Position numbers and translations under genes: made by a program | Notes under the pieces: model-generated | Database searches by the model: none | The model's input: only the letters and a program-made list of their open reading frames with translations | What the model was told of the DNA's origin: nothing | Assembly (NCBI GenBank): GCA_038503035.1 | Contig: JAVSML010024359.1 | Coordinates: 310,001 to 374,000 of the forward strand | Origin: Crocodylus rhombifer | Taxonomy: Eukaryota; Chordata; Crocodylia; Crocodylidae | Length of the DNA stretch: 64,000 bases | Direction of reading: 5' to 3' | Shown here: one piece after another, positions 46,501 to 58,500 of the stretch | Layout of the letters: every line of letters begins with the position of its first letter | How positions within the stretch are numbered: position 1 is the first letter of the stretch

Positions 46501-49500
46501 TGTTTTTAATTATTCTTCTGGATGGCATCAAAAGAACAACCAAGCCTACACCTCACTTAGATGGGTAAATAAATATCTTAACTCCTTTATTTGTGTTTAT
46601 GAAAATCAAAATGTTGATAATGCTATGAAAAATATAAATACTTTTAAAATATATTATTGCAATAGAAAGCCTATATTTTAATTTTGTATTCGTTTTAACT
46701 CTTTAGACATCATGTAGTTTTTGGACAAGTCATCTCAGGTCAAGAAGTTGTGAGAGAGATAGAAAACCAGAAAACAGATGCATCTAGTAAACCTTACGCT
46801 GAAGTACGAATATTGAGTTGTGGAGAGTTAATTCCCAAATCCAAAGGTGAGGTTGAACTACGCATTTCTGATTCACTTAACTGTAGTTTTTTTTCCTGTG
46901 CTCTTATAATGTTAAATAAAAGTACACTTATAATGGATGAAAAGAGAAATTAGTCATGGCCTGCATTAAACTGTACCTTCTTATGATTAAGTTGAGTGCC
47001 ACAGAAGTTATTTTTAAGGAAATAGGTTTTTATTGGACATACTTTAGCATGCATTTTCCCCCTATTTTAAAAATCTGTGATGTCATGATATCACCTAAGA
47101 ACCAATAGGCTGTTGGAGACTGATATTTCTTTTACATATATGAGTTGGGTCCAACAGTTCATGTACAGTCTGTTTTCCTTTGACTTAGTTGCTGGAGCAC
47201 ACAGTTTGGCACCCCAGTCTTTTTAGTTTGTTTCATCTCTTTCTAGAAATAATGAAGAATAAAAGCTCCTATGTCCAGGACTATAAGGGACTGAATTAGT
47301 TTTCTCTTAGTTTATGTTCTCCGGTATGTCTGCAGTCTTCATGTGCAACTTTCCTGATAGGTGTGGCTCCCATAGAGAATAGCCTGTTGTAAGACTGTAG
47401 TAATAGAATGTTGACATTCTTACATACACTACTTCTGTTGTGTTTGTGGCCTGTGTATAGCATTCTTATCTAGAGTGTTTCAGGTGAGTAATTAAGATAT
47501 GAATTTTCACTTCTTATAACCTCTTTTAAATGCTCCAAAATGTGTTCAGAAGGGGTATGATAGAACCTTCTTCCCTCCCTTTGGAAAGGATGCCATGTTC
47601 TGCTCTTATAGAGCTAAACATAGTATTGAATATTGGATCATAGTATTTTCACTGCTAAAGCTCTGTTCTGCTCTCATTGTGATAGAGAACCTCAGTATAG
47701 AACCAGGATGCAGATTTTGTAGGTACTTCGATAGGGGCCATTTTGCTTTTTCTTACTTAGCACCTCCCAGGTGATGCCTGTTAAGGATACAACAAAGATG
47801 TTGGAACAAGGCAAAGACTGCCTTGTTTTTCAACCCTATTGGAAGCAGATAGTTGAATGTCATGACTTCTTGTTTTTTTGGTTGCTGCTCTTTTAATGTG
47901 ATGGTTAGAGTAATGACTTTTGCTTTGAATTATGAAATAGACTTCTTCATCCTCAAAAATTCAGAGGTAGATTTCATTGTGGCTAGGGGATATCACAGAA
48001 GACAGATGACTTTTTGGGCTAATTCATAAATTATCCAAGATTGTTAAATGTCAGATATTTATTTTCGAACAGACAGTACTTTTTTCTTGACAGGTATTAT
48101 GCTATTAGTGAGCTGGAATAGTGCATGTGTGCGCGTATGCATGCCTGTATGTGTGTAACCGGGTTATAAATCTATCCTGGTCAATGAAGTTGGAAGCTGA
48201 TTGACCAAAACTCTTTAGATGAAGCTGAACTGCCTAGTGCTTTAAGATCCTGCCTGAGGGCTTTAAAGTGGCATTCATCATCAACGGAATAATAAATATA
48301 AAATGTCTTTTTCTTTAACTTTTCCTGAAAGAAAACCGGTTTCTGGGGAGATCTGACTGTCTGGTCCTATCATTGTCTGAATCCTGAGCCCTTTTTTCAT
48401 TCTTCTTCACCTGAGTACTGCTAAGCCTGGAAACCCGGCTTTATGTAGCTGGTCTGGTGTGCTTCAGAGGGAGACTGCTGCCTGGGCTGTGGGGAAAGCC
48501 CCTCAACAGACCATAAGAGACAGTACTAGATACTGATGGGCAGCAGGAGAATGTGGCGGACAAGAGGCCTTTGAGGAACCAGGAGCAGGCAGGCAAAGGT
48601 CAGACCTGAATGTGGGGAGGAGTGATAATGATGATCCTGTGTCATGAAGGTGCTGCATGACAAACTATGATGGAATCTGGTGAGAGGAGGACCCTTTTCT
48701 TACCATGGAAAGTCCCTGTGTAGTCTGCTGAAAAGGTAATCTGTTCCTCTTGTGAGAGATGGAGTGGCTGAGTTGGTTCCTCGGAGGTGTGACATGGATC
48801 CAGTGGTGAGCAGCGGTGACCTTGAAGAGCTGGAGATGGGAGGGGCAGTCTGTCCTCACCTATGTAGAAGGAGATTGAAGGAACTGCAGGGGGCAGCATA
48901 GGCTCTTGAAGTTACCATGGCCAGGAAGAGGCCAGGGAATCCAGAAGTGAGGAGCAGTACCTGGGAGGTGAGTTGATTTTCATGGAAGAACAGCTGTAGA
49001 GAGGCATCAAACGATGGAGCTGTATAGAACTTCAGGAGGCAAGAGCGGACACATGCTGTGAATATGAGGCAGGTAATGGAGAAGATTGCTTCAGGAACGC
49101 TTGCTGTTAAGGCACAGGTGGGTGGGGGATCCTGGTGAGGGAGATCAAGTAGAAGATTTTTTTAGAGACACCACTTCATAGCAAAAAAGGGCCAAACTGA
49201 AATGTTTCTCAATATGGGCATGGCAATGTGTCAGTATCAAGTGATGCAAAGGACAAATCTGTAAGAAATAGAAATAAAAGTGACAGTGATGTTTGGTAGG
49301 AAGGTTGTAGGGAGATCAGATGAAATGGAGTTGGAATAGAAGCAAGGTGTTTGTTTTGGAAGGTGGATTGCATGTCATCTGGGTAACAATAACATTTTGG
49401 AAGTAAAGGTGTTAGATTCTAGGTTCTAATGATGAGTGTGCAGAGTATTACATGGAGGCATGGGATTTGTGCCTATGCAGAAAAGAAACAAATATACTTG

Positions 49501-52500
49501 GGGTAGATGTCTAGTTTGTTGAGCTACCTTACAGGACTTTGAGTAAAATTGAGAGTAGTTGTTCTGTGGGGTGGAAAAAGCAAAGAACACAAGTATAATA
49601 CTTCAGAACATATTTCTTACTTGGACTTTTTCATCATTTTCTGCCCACCTGCTCCCTGCCCCCTCAGAAACACTGGAAATAATAATAAATAAGCAATATA
49701 TACCAAATAGACAAAAGGCACAACAGATAGCAAATGGATAGCAACTGAAAGTATTGAAGGGTTGAAAATTGATAAGGAAAGCTGGCGTCTTCAGGGCAAG
49801 ATCCAGGACTGGCATGGCTGAAGCCCACAAGGGCATGTAGGTGCTATCAGTAATATACCAGAGAGTGCTGCAGTGAGGCATGTTCCACCTGCACTACTTC
49901 CTGAAATGGAAGAATTGTAGTTGCCTTAGTGTGGCTTCAGGTATTATACCCATAAGTGCTCTGTCTTGGGCAAGCTTGTTGGTGTGTGCCCAACACTCTG
50001 CTAAGGAGGTTATGTTGCTTCCAGTTTGGGAGGTTATGAACATGGAACTTGTGTATGCCTTATGGGGTGCTCTCTGGCATAGTATGTGAGTGCCATAGAC
50101 ATGCCCTAGGCTTGTTCAGGAATGTTATGAACAGAAAACTTACCAATACAGCATAAAGATAAAAAATATTAATGACCCAGAAAAGACAAAGAATTCTATA
50201 AATATTTTGGTCTGTGTTTGATTATAATCTTCTATTATATGAGCATAATGAAATATTTTCAAGTCTGTTAGCTACTAGTTAGTAGATCAGAAAGCATCTA
50301 TTAAGGACAAACATTTTAAATTGGTGAAAAGAGTTGTAAAAGAGTTGGCTGGAAAGATTCTGGCCCACTGATATAAATTAATAAATGTTGAAATACCAGA
50401 GAAATTCCAGAAGTGTTAATGCTATATAGCATTTAAAAAAAGGACAAAGACTAAAAGCCAAGAAGTTTTCCATCAGTGCTGGACAAAATAATGGAAAAGT
50501 TTGTATGTTCATTAAAAAAAAAAAAAAAGAAAAGAAGATAGGAATAAAATTGGCTACTTTTGGTAGTGTCATGGAAAGCAGGTGTGTTACTAGGTTGCTG
50601 AGCATCAAACATGGACATACCAAGATACGACTAGTGCAGTAATAACAACAACTAGAATTCATAAATTGTGTGTAGACATTTTCCCTAAATCAGGGGTTTC
50701 AAACATACAGCCTGTAGAAGTGGGTCATCCATCATGAGCCTGATGAAGAGACCAGAATTGATGTTTAACCTGCTGGCTGTGCCAGTACTTTTCCCTGAAG
50801 CAGTGCAGGGGTATGCAAATATATGTTTACCCCCGGCTGCTGGCCATGCCAACACCTTCCTTCTGTCCTCTCTGACTTCCTCAGCAGCAGCAGTAGTAGT
50901 AGCAGCTGTGGTCATGGTGTCGGGGCTTCTGGCACCCCTCAGGGCACCTCAGCCAGAGCAGATGTGTCCCACAGGCAGCTGAAAACCAGGGAATATTCCC
51001 TGCAGATGATTTTGAGTTTGACACCCCTACCTCAAATCATTATAGTAAGAACTTGATTAGTGTATCACAGGGGTGGGCAACCTCTGGTATGGGTGCCAGA
51101 GCATGGCACGCAAATAAATTTTGCTTGGCACACACACCTCAGGGTGGATGGCAGGGAAGCAGCTGGGGCTGCTTTTGCATAACAAGGCTAATGGCATACT
51201 GGGTTGTATTGGTCAGTGTGTTTGCAGGTCAAGGGAAGTGATTATTCCCCTCTATATAGCACCAGTGAGGCCACATCTGGAGTAATGTCTTCAGTTTTGA
51301 GCCCCCCACTAGAGAAAGCATGTGGACAAATTGAAGAGAGTCCAGCAGAGGGCAATGACAATGATGAGGGATCTGGGGGTCGTGACTTCTGAGGAGAAGC
51401 TGAGGGAATTGGGCTTATTTAGTCTAGAGAAGAGGAGACTGAGAGGGGACTCAGTAGCAGCAATGCCTGAAGCGGGTTTGAAAGAGGATGGAGCTAGACT
51501 GTTCTCAGCGGTGGCAGATGACAGAACAAGAAGCCGTGCTCTCAAGTTGCAGCGAGGGAAGTTTAGGTTAGATATTAGGAAGAATTTTCTCACTGGGAGG
51601 GTAGTTAAAGACTGGAACAGGTTACCCAGAGAAGTTGTAGAGTCTTAATCCTTGAAGTTTTTTAAGACCCGGCTAGACAAATCCCTGGTGTAGCACTTTG
51701 TCTGGAAGAAATAGCCGGTCCTATTGGGGTCTATCATCTAGCAGAAAAAAGCATGACAAAAATTAATGGTAGATAGCTGAAGCCAGGCATGCTTGAATTA
51801 GAATAAAGGCACACATTTTTAACTGTTTTAGTCATTTGAACAAGCTGCTGAGGCAAACGGTGGTTTCACCATCTTAAGTTGTGATCAAACTAAGACTTGG
51901 ATGCCTTTCTGGAAGATATGTTTTAGACAGGCATAAGGTATTGGGGCTCAGTACTAGGGAGTAAAATGTCCCAGTCTGTATATGTTTAAAAGTCAGATTA
52001 AATGAGCTAATGATTTCTTCTGGCCTTGTTCTCTCAGAGTTTGGTATCACAGAGCAAAATAACAGGAGCTGCTACATTCCATAGCAGGTTGAAATGTGGA
52101 GAGACCTTAATTACGCGATGGTGAGCGATTCTCACTTATGAGGGTCGGTGTGTGATAGATGGAGCAGGGAGGGAAGTCTGTTTCAGACATGTTTATAAAC
52201 CGAAACTTTGAAAGGAAAGGATGGAGTTAGATAGCATTTCTCTGTAAATGTGAGTCCATTTCTAATGAACCTTAGTAATAAGTTCTCTTTTAGGGTTTCT
52301 AATTAACTTGAGGGTAAGCTTGTTGTGGTATTCAAGAAGTAATATATGATAATCAGAAGCTGTCAGGGATCTTAAACATTAAATATTTGAAAATATATTT
52401 CCTTCCCCTGATCTGTTAGGTCAGGTATATCTATAAGATACATCTGAAGTAAGCTTGCAACCATTGCCGGCATTCTGCTTTAAGCCCTGTTCAGATATAG

Positions 52501-55500
52501 TTTTGAGATTTCTTTGCCTTCAATTTTTACTTAGTATGTAGTCAGTTTGAAGCAGTGAGTTTAGGTATGCAGCTTCAGTATTACCTAAACTTGCCCTAAA
52601 GATGAGGAGGAAACTGTGTCCCAAATAGCCTTCAGGAAAAAATGCAGGGTAAGTGGGCTGCACTGACTGACTTTGCCTGTTAATTCTTGAAACATTTTTG
52701 AATTGGTGCTGGAAGCCACCGTATTTTTACTGAAGATAAATAGGAGGAAATACAATTGTTTGCCAAATTGATCTCTCCTGGAATGGCATGAAAATAAAGT
52801 TTTTAAAATTAGGAAGGGTTTGAAAACAGAGTATTTTGGGCCCTATTCCAGATTCCAGTGGCAGTGCTAACTGAATGGGTTGTTCAATAGAGAATGTGTG
52901 ATGCCTCTTTTTGTTTGTTGGACTATAGTAGAGAAAGAATATGCCACTCGTACACCAGATTCCTTTATATGGATTCACTTTATGAGTTCTGTTGCTGGTT
53001 TTTTTCTTTTTAGAAATGTACCATCACATTCTGTGGACAAGTACAAAACAGTGTAAAGCTAATGTAACAAATATTAACTGAGAAGTAGGGTTTTTGTACA
53101 ATACACTATTAATAAAGTCCAGTAAGCAAAAGCTTTAGAAAATAAAATGACTGCACATCCTGTACTGGGCCAAAGGTATGTTAGAGTAGGGTGTCTCTCT
53201 CTCTCTCTCTATTGAAAACATTGTCAGTAGCCCTAGGGACATAAGCGCATTAGCTGATTGTTATAGCGACCTGTAACAAAAGAACTGACCTTGAGTGCTT
53301 CTGAGCCAAACCATGGACAATTTCAGAAAGAACTCTTTACTTGCTGTGCACCTGCAAGTGAATGGGAAGTTAGTATGGTCTTTGGCTTACTGATATACAG
53401 TCTCTGTGGCTAGTTCCACTTAACCATTGTGTGCATTATACCAGCTGAAGCTTCCAAGTGAGAATTATTGTAAACTGCTTTTAGAGGCCATACAGGTATA
53501 TGAGTAATTGTGTCATGGTATGAAGCTGAGATATGTGGTTGCAGTTTTTTACTACAGTTGGGAAAAGTCAGTGGCCATAGGGTGCTTCAGGAGCAATAGA
53601 AGGAAAAAGAGTATAAATTGCAAATTTCCATAACTAGATTAAACAAGATTGAGGAACAAGATTGAGCCTCCCTAGAGGCTTTTCTGTGCTGTCTGTCTCT
53701 TTGCTCTCTAGGTCAGATCTGTTCCTCTTCAGGTCAGCCAGGGGCTGCATGCTGCACATTGTGTGGGCTTTATGCTGTGGGGCCACATGAGTTCCCTAGA
53801 ATTCTTGCTGTGTGCAGCCTTCCTGCTACCTGAGCACCCTGAGCCTCTCTCTACTGCTACCACCACATGGGAAATCCCCACATTCCTGCTGCCACGTGCG
53901 TAGTGCGAGCTGCACATCCCCCCCCCCAGGGTCCTCTGCCAGTACTGCTATGTGGGCAATTTCCACTCCCCCCAGTGTTGCCATGTGGGCAACATGAGGC
54001 TCTTGCTGTATGAGCCCTCTTGCTGCCTCTACGATGTGGCTGTTCTCCCTTTTTCCTCCCCTGATGCAGTGTGAGCCTTGTTGCTGGTGTTGTTGTATAG
54101 GTAATGAGCTCACTGGGCCAGCTGTGCTGCTGTGCCCCAGAGGCCCTGTCTGTTGCAACTGTAAGAGCTGGAGCAACAGAGGCCAAGCAGCCAAGTAGGG
54201 GCTGCATATTATCCCCTCACGGGCTGCATCAGACTGTAGGCCACCAGTTGTACAGCCTTGCTCTAACCTGAGCCTCAGCAAAACAAAGAGCACAGACAAT
54301 CTGTTTCACTGAGAAAGTTCACGTTCACCATTGTACATATGGCAGTTCACTTTCCACCAGAAGCTTCCCAGATTTCGAAAACAACAAGGATAGAGTAGAA
54401 CCCTGTAGAATCCCATAAAAAGATGTTGCCTTTGGGAAAACGACTAACCACCACCACCTGGAACAACTGTGATCCTGCTTGTTCAAGCTACCTTTCTTTC
54501 AAGACATCAGTAGGTTGGCATCAGTATTATCAAAGGCTGCTGCTGGATCCAAAAGAAGCATGGACACATCAGTACCCATCATCAGAAAGCAGTCAAAGAG
54601 TAAAGTCTGTTCTGTATACAGATCAGAAACCAGGATTTATAATTTGTATTAAATTAATTTTGCAATTTAAGATATTTGATTTTTTTGTGTATTTAAATAA
54701 TTCATCATTTATTTGTATACGGGAGATATTTTGCAGATCTTTACAGTATGTCTTAATTTTTATCACAGTGATTCTGATTACAAAGTAAAGCTTCGTTGTG
54801 GCATTTTGAGCAACTTATAAGATATATTCCAGTTGACTTTTCTAAACTTTTAGTTGAACTGCTTGTCATCTAAGTGTATGTATTTCTTACTTTGATTTAA
54901 AGTCAAGAAAGAAGAGAGGAAAAGACACAAGTCTTCTTCCTCATCCAGCGATTCCGACAGTTCAAGTGATTCAGAATCTTCCTCTGATTCATCATCTGAC
55001 TCTGAAACAGCTTCTGAAGAGAAACCTAAGAAAAGAAAAAAGAAACACAAGAAAAATTCTAGAAAGCATAAGAAGGAAAAGAAAAAGAGAAAGAAAAGCA
55101 AGAAAAGGTCATTTTTTAAAAGATACATGCTATTCTGAAAGGCTTTTTTTGGTCAAAAATTTAATGTAATGCTGGGTTAGTGTGTGAGCCATAGAAAAAG
55201 ATGAAGGAGGGGGTCTGGCAATATCTTTTATTAGGCCCAATGTAAACGACATTTTCTGTGACCCATTTTCTTGTCTTGGTTTATGTCATAGGAAGAACTG
55301 CTTGGTCAATAAGATTTTATTAATTCTTGCATGTGTAGAATATTATTCTATATTAAGCTGAACTAGTGTCAGTTAAGTGTGGTAGTAGTTTGCAGAACCT
55401 CCTGTTAGTATCTCTGTCTCCTGTCTTTTTTAAACGGACTTAAATTTTCCAGTTTTGTAATAATGTCCAACACCAATATGCGTACCAGGAACCATGTTTA

Positions 55501-58500
55501 CAGATGTGTCTTGAGATTTTCATATTGTATGCTTGTAAAGGTGCAGGAAGTTATTTAACACCCTGCAACATATCTGTATTTGTTTAGTTATGCACAGTGG
55601 GGCTTTGCCAGTATCTGTTGAAGAGCTGAGGGCCAGGTACAGGTGTTATGTTTCTATCAGAAGAACCACCACTTTACTGGTAGAAACTGTGAGTGTACAA
55701 ATGTTTGCTCAGTTTCTTCAAGGGGAAACATGCCCTCTCTGGGAAAAAGATCTTCTAGGTGTCAATCTGGAAGATCCTTCCTGTGAGAGAGAGAGAATCC
55801 ATACCTGCCTACAGGCAGTCCTTAACTTACGACGTTTCAAGTTCCAACAAACGGCACTTACAACCTTTATAAATTTACACCCTGTTTCGAGGTTCCAACG
55901 CGGGTTTTGACTTTACAACACACGACATAGCTGCCTCCAGCTGGTAAGTCTTTTGTGGTGGCAGGGACGGGGGGAGGGAAGAGGCGTTGGGGGGGCAGAT
56001 CAATGCCCCTGCAGCAAGGGAGGAGCTGGGGCTGGGACAGAGGCTGGGGCAAAAGCTGCCCAACCGGGGCGGGGGGACGTGGAGAGCGGGTGGGGCGGCT
56101 CCCACCACTTCATACCACTGACCTGGGAGCAGCCTGTCCAGCGTTTCTCATTGCTGCTCCTACCGCCCATATAGGAGGGCATGAATGGGATGTGTGCCCC
56201 TGGATATGTGCCGGACAGGCGGGGCTGGGGCTGTGCCAGGTGGGCGGCAGAAGGCGTTGGGAGCAGGGTCTATGCCCTCCTGCCATTCGCCCAGCCGGGG
56301 TGGGGCGAAGCTGCTGCGCTGCCTCTGGGCAAGTGGTGCACAACAATGGGAGCTACCCGGGACTATCAGCGGCTTCATTCAGTGCCCTACTGGCCCGCCC
56401 TGGCTGGGCTAGTGGTGGCAGGGCGTGGGGTGTGCTCCTGGATTGGGGTGGGATGGATGGTTAAGTGGAGGCTATGTGGGGGCTGCAGCCACCCTAAAAT
56501 TCACCATAGCCCCTGCCGCCTGGCTGGAGTGCAGCCTGGCGCAGCCCCAGCCCCACCTGCCCTGATCTGGGGGTACATGCCCCCCCCATGCCCTGCCGCC
56601 ACTCACCCAGCCTGGGGGCGGGGGTGGAGGGAGTGTGGGACAAAGCTGTTGCTCATTCAGGAGGTGTGGAGAGGCTGGGGCAGCTCTCGCTGCAGTACGC
56701 CACTTGTCTGGAGGCAGCGCAGTGGCTCTGCCCCACCCTGGCTGGGCAAGTGGTGGTAGGGCATAGCCTCTGCTCCCATGGCATCCACTGGTGCCTGGAG
56801 CACAGCCCCAGCCCCACCCACCCCTCGCAGATCTTGGGAGACATGCCCCCATGCCCTCGTGGACAGGTTGCGGGAGCAGCAGCAAGCTGCTGTATGAGCT
56901 GCTCCCAGACTGGCGGTGCACAGTGGTGGGAGCCACCTCCCCCCTCGCCCCCCCCCCCAGCTGGGCAGCTTTTGTCTCAGCCCCTGTCCCAGCTCCAGCA
57001 TCAATCAATTCCATTGTTGGGGGGTTGATCTGCCCCCCATACCTCCTCCCCCCACCACAAGGGACGTACCAGCTGGAAGCAGCTTTGTCAAGTGTCATAA
57101 TGGAACCAATCCCTGTTTTATAATATTGTTCCTATGGGAAAATTGGTTCCAAGTTGCAATGTTTCGACTTATGATGAAGTTTTCAGGAACCAATTGCGTT
57201 ATAAGTCTGAGGACTGCCTGTATATGCTTTTCTCGTGGTCTGCTCCCTGTGCTTCCCTAGACTGGGGACTGCCCAGTTGGGGGAGTGGGCCAGGGGCATT
57301 GCCTTGCTGCTCTAGTCCCCTTCTGGACTAGTCTGGAAGAAGACTGAATCAGTGGGGCAAAGCTCTTTGCCCGTTTCCAGACCAGGACCCAATATGGGGA
57401 GTAGGCAGGTGTCTTGCTCCACTGCTTCCTCTGCTCCGAGCCACCAGAATCAGCAGAGGAGCAGCCAGTCTTTGCTCCTAGATCAGGGACTTCCCCCTAG
57501 GTTGCAATAGGAAGCAGGCTCAGGTATGTGTTTCCCCAGGCCTAGTGTGACCACCCGTTTTCTCCACCTGCTTTGAAATCACTATCTGCATTAGACATCT
57601 GGGTTTCAAAGTCAGAGGGGGTGGGAAAGCTCTCCACTCCCTGGTTTCTAGCTCCTCCCACCCAGTTCTCCACCTCTAGCTTTTTTAAATCACCGCACAT
57701 GCTGCCTAGCTTGGTTTCAAAGCTAGGGGTTGGAAAAGCTCTTCTCACAGGATTGAAATGCTTCCTGTACCACCCAGCTGAGCAGCACATACAGTGATTT
57801 CAAAGCCCATGGGGACCTGGGATTGGGAAAGCACTCCCTGTCACAGTTCCTGGCCCTGCAACCTTTAAATGCCACCCACATCACCCAGGTAGGGAACATA
57901 GGAAGTAGTTTGGAAGCCCACAGGGTCAGAAACATCCTTGCCGTGGTTGCCAGCCCTATGAGGTTTAAATGCCTCCCATGCTGTGCCACTCAGCTGGACA
58001 GGTGCCTGTGCAGCCCATCTGGACTGCACATGTAGCAAATTACAAGCTGTGGGGGCTGCCTATTGTGACAGCATGGGAGAGGACAAGCTATCAAGAAATA
58101 GGCTCCCCTAAGAGCAGGTGTGGCCCAGGGAGCAGCCTTCTGTTGCTGTGTTTCTCAACCTGTGGGTTGCTACCCAAAAGTGGGTTGCAAGAATATATTA
58201 AAAGGTTGTGAACGAACTTTAAAAATGGGTTCTCCTTTAAAGGAGAAAAATGGAAACCATGGCTGCTTCCCTGCAGGCTAGCAGAGTTCCAGCCTGCACA
58301 GGGCTGCTTGGGGTCCCCCTTGCCCCACACACAGACCCCCTGCCCCACACACTGGGGGGGCTGAGCACAGTGGGTCAGAAATGAGGGGCACTGAGTTGGG
58401 ACTCACCACTGATATTTACAAATGGGTCCTGGTACAAAAAAAGATTGAGAACCACTGCTCTAGTGGCCCCTGACTGGAGAGCTTATCTATGTAGCGCTCC

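Larger units (their letters stand above)
46847..53680. other. Large PPIG intron between coding exons 7 and 8, first part
   Basis: Mostly unrecognised DNA. Supported repeats within it are the hAT at 50,691-51,029, the hAT-like piece at 51,067-51,200, the CR1 fragment at 51,236-51,690 and a CT run near 53,196-53,210. No exon is proposed. Confidence 0.4.

Noticed and set aside
55840..57260. Multiple frames of 70-208 codons in copy E
   Set aside because: They arise from GC-rich palindromic DNA, appear on both strands alike, and have no transposase motif.
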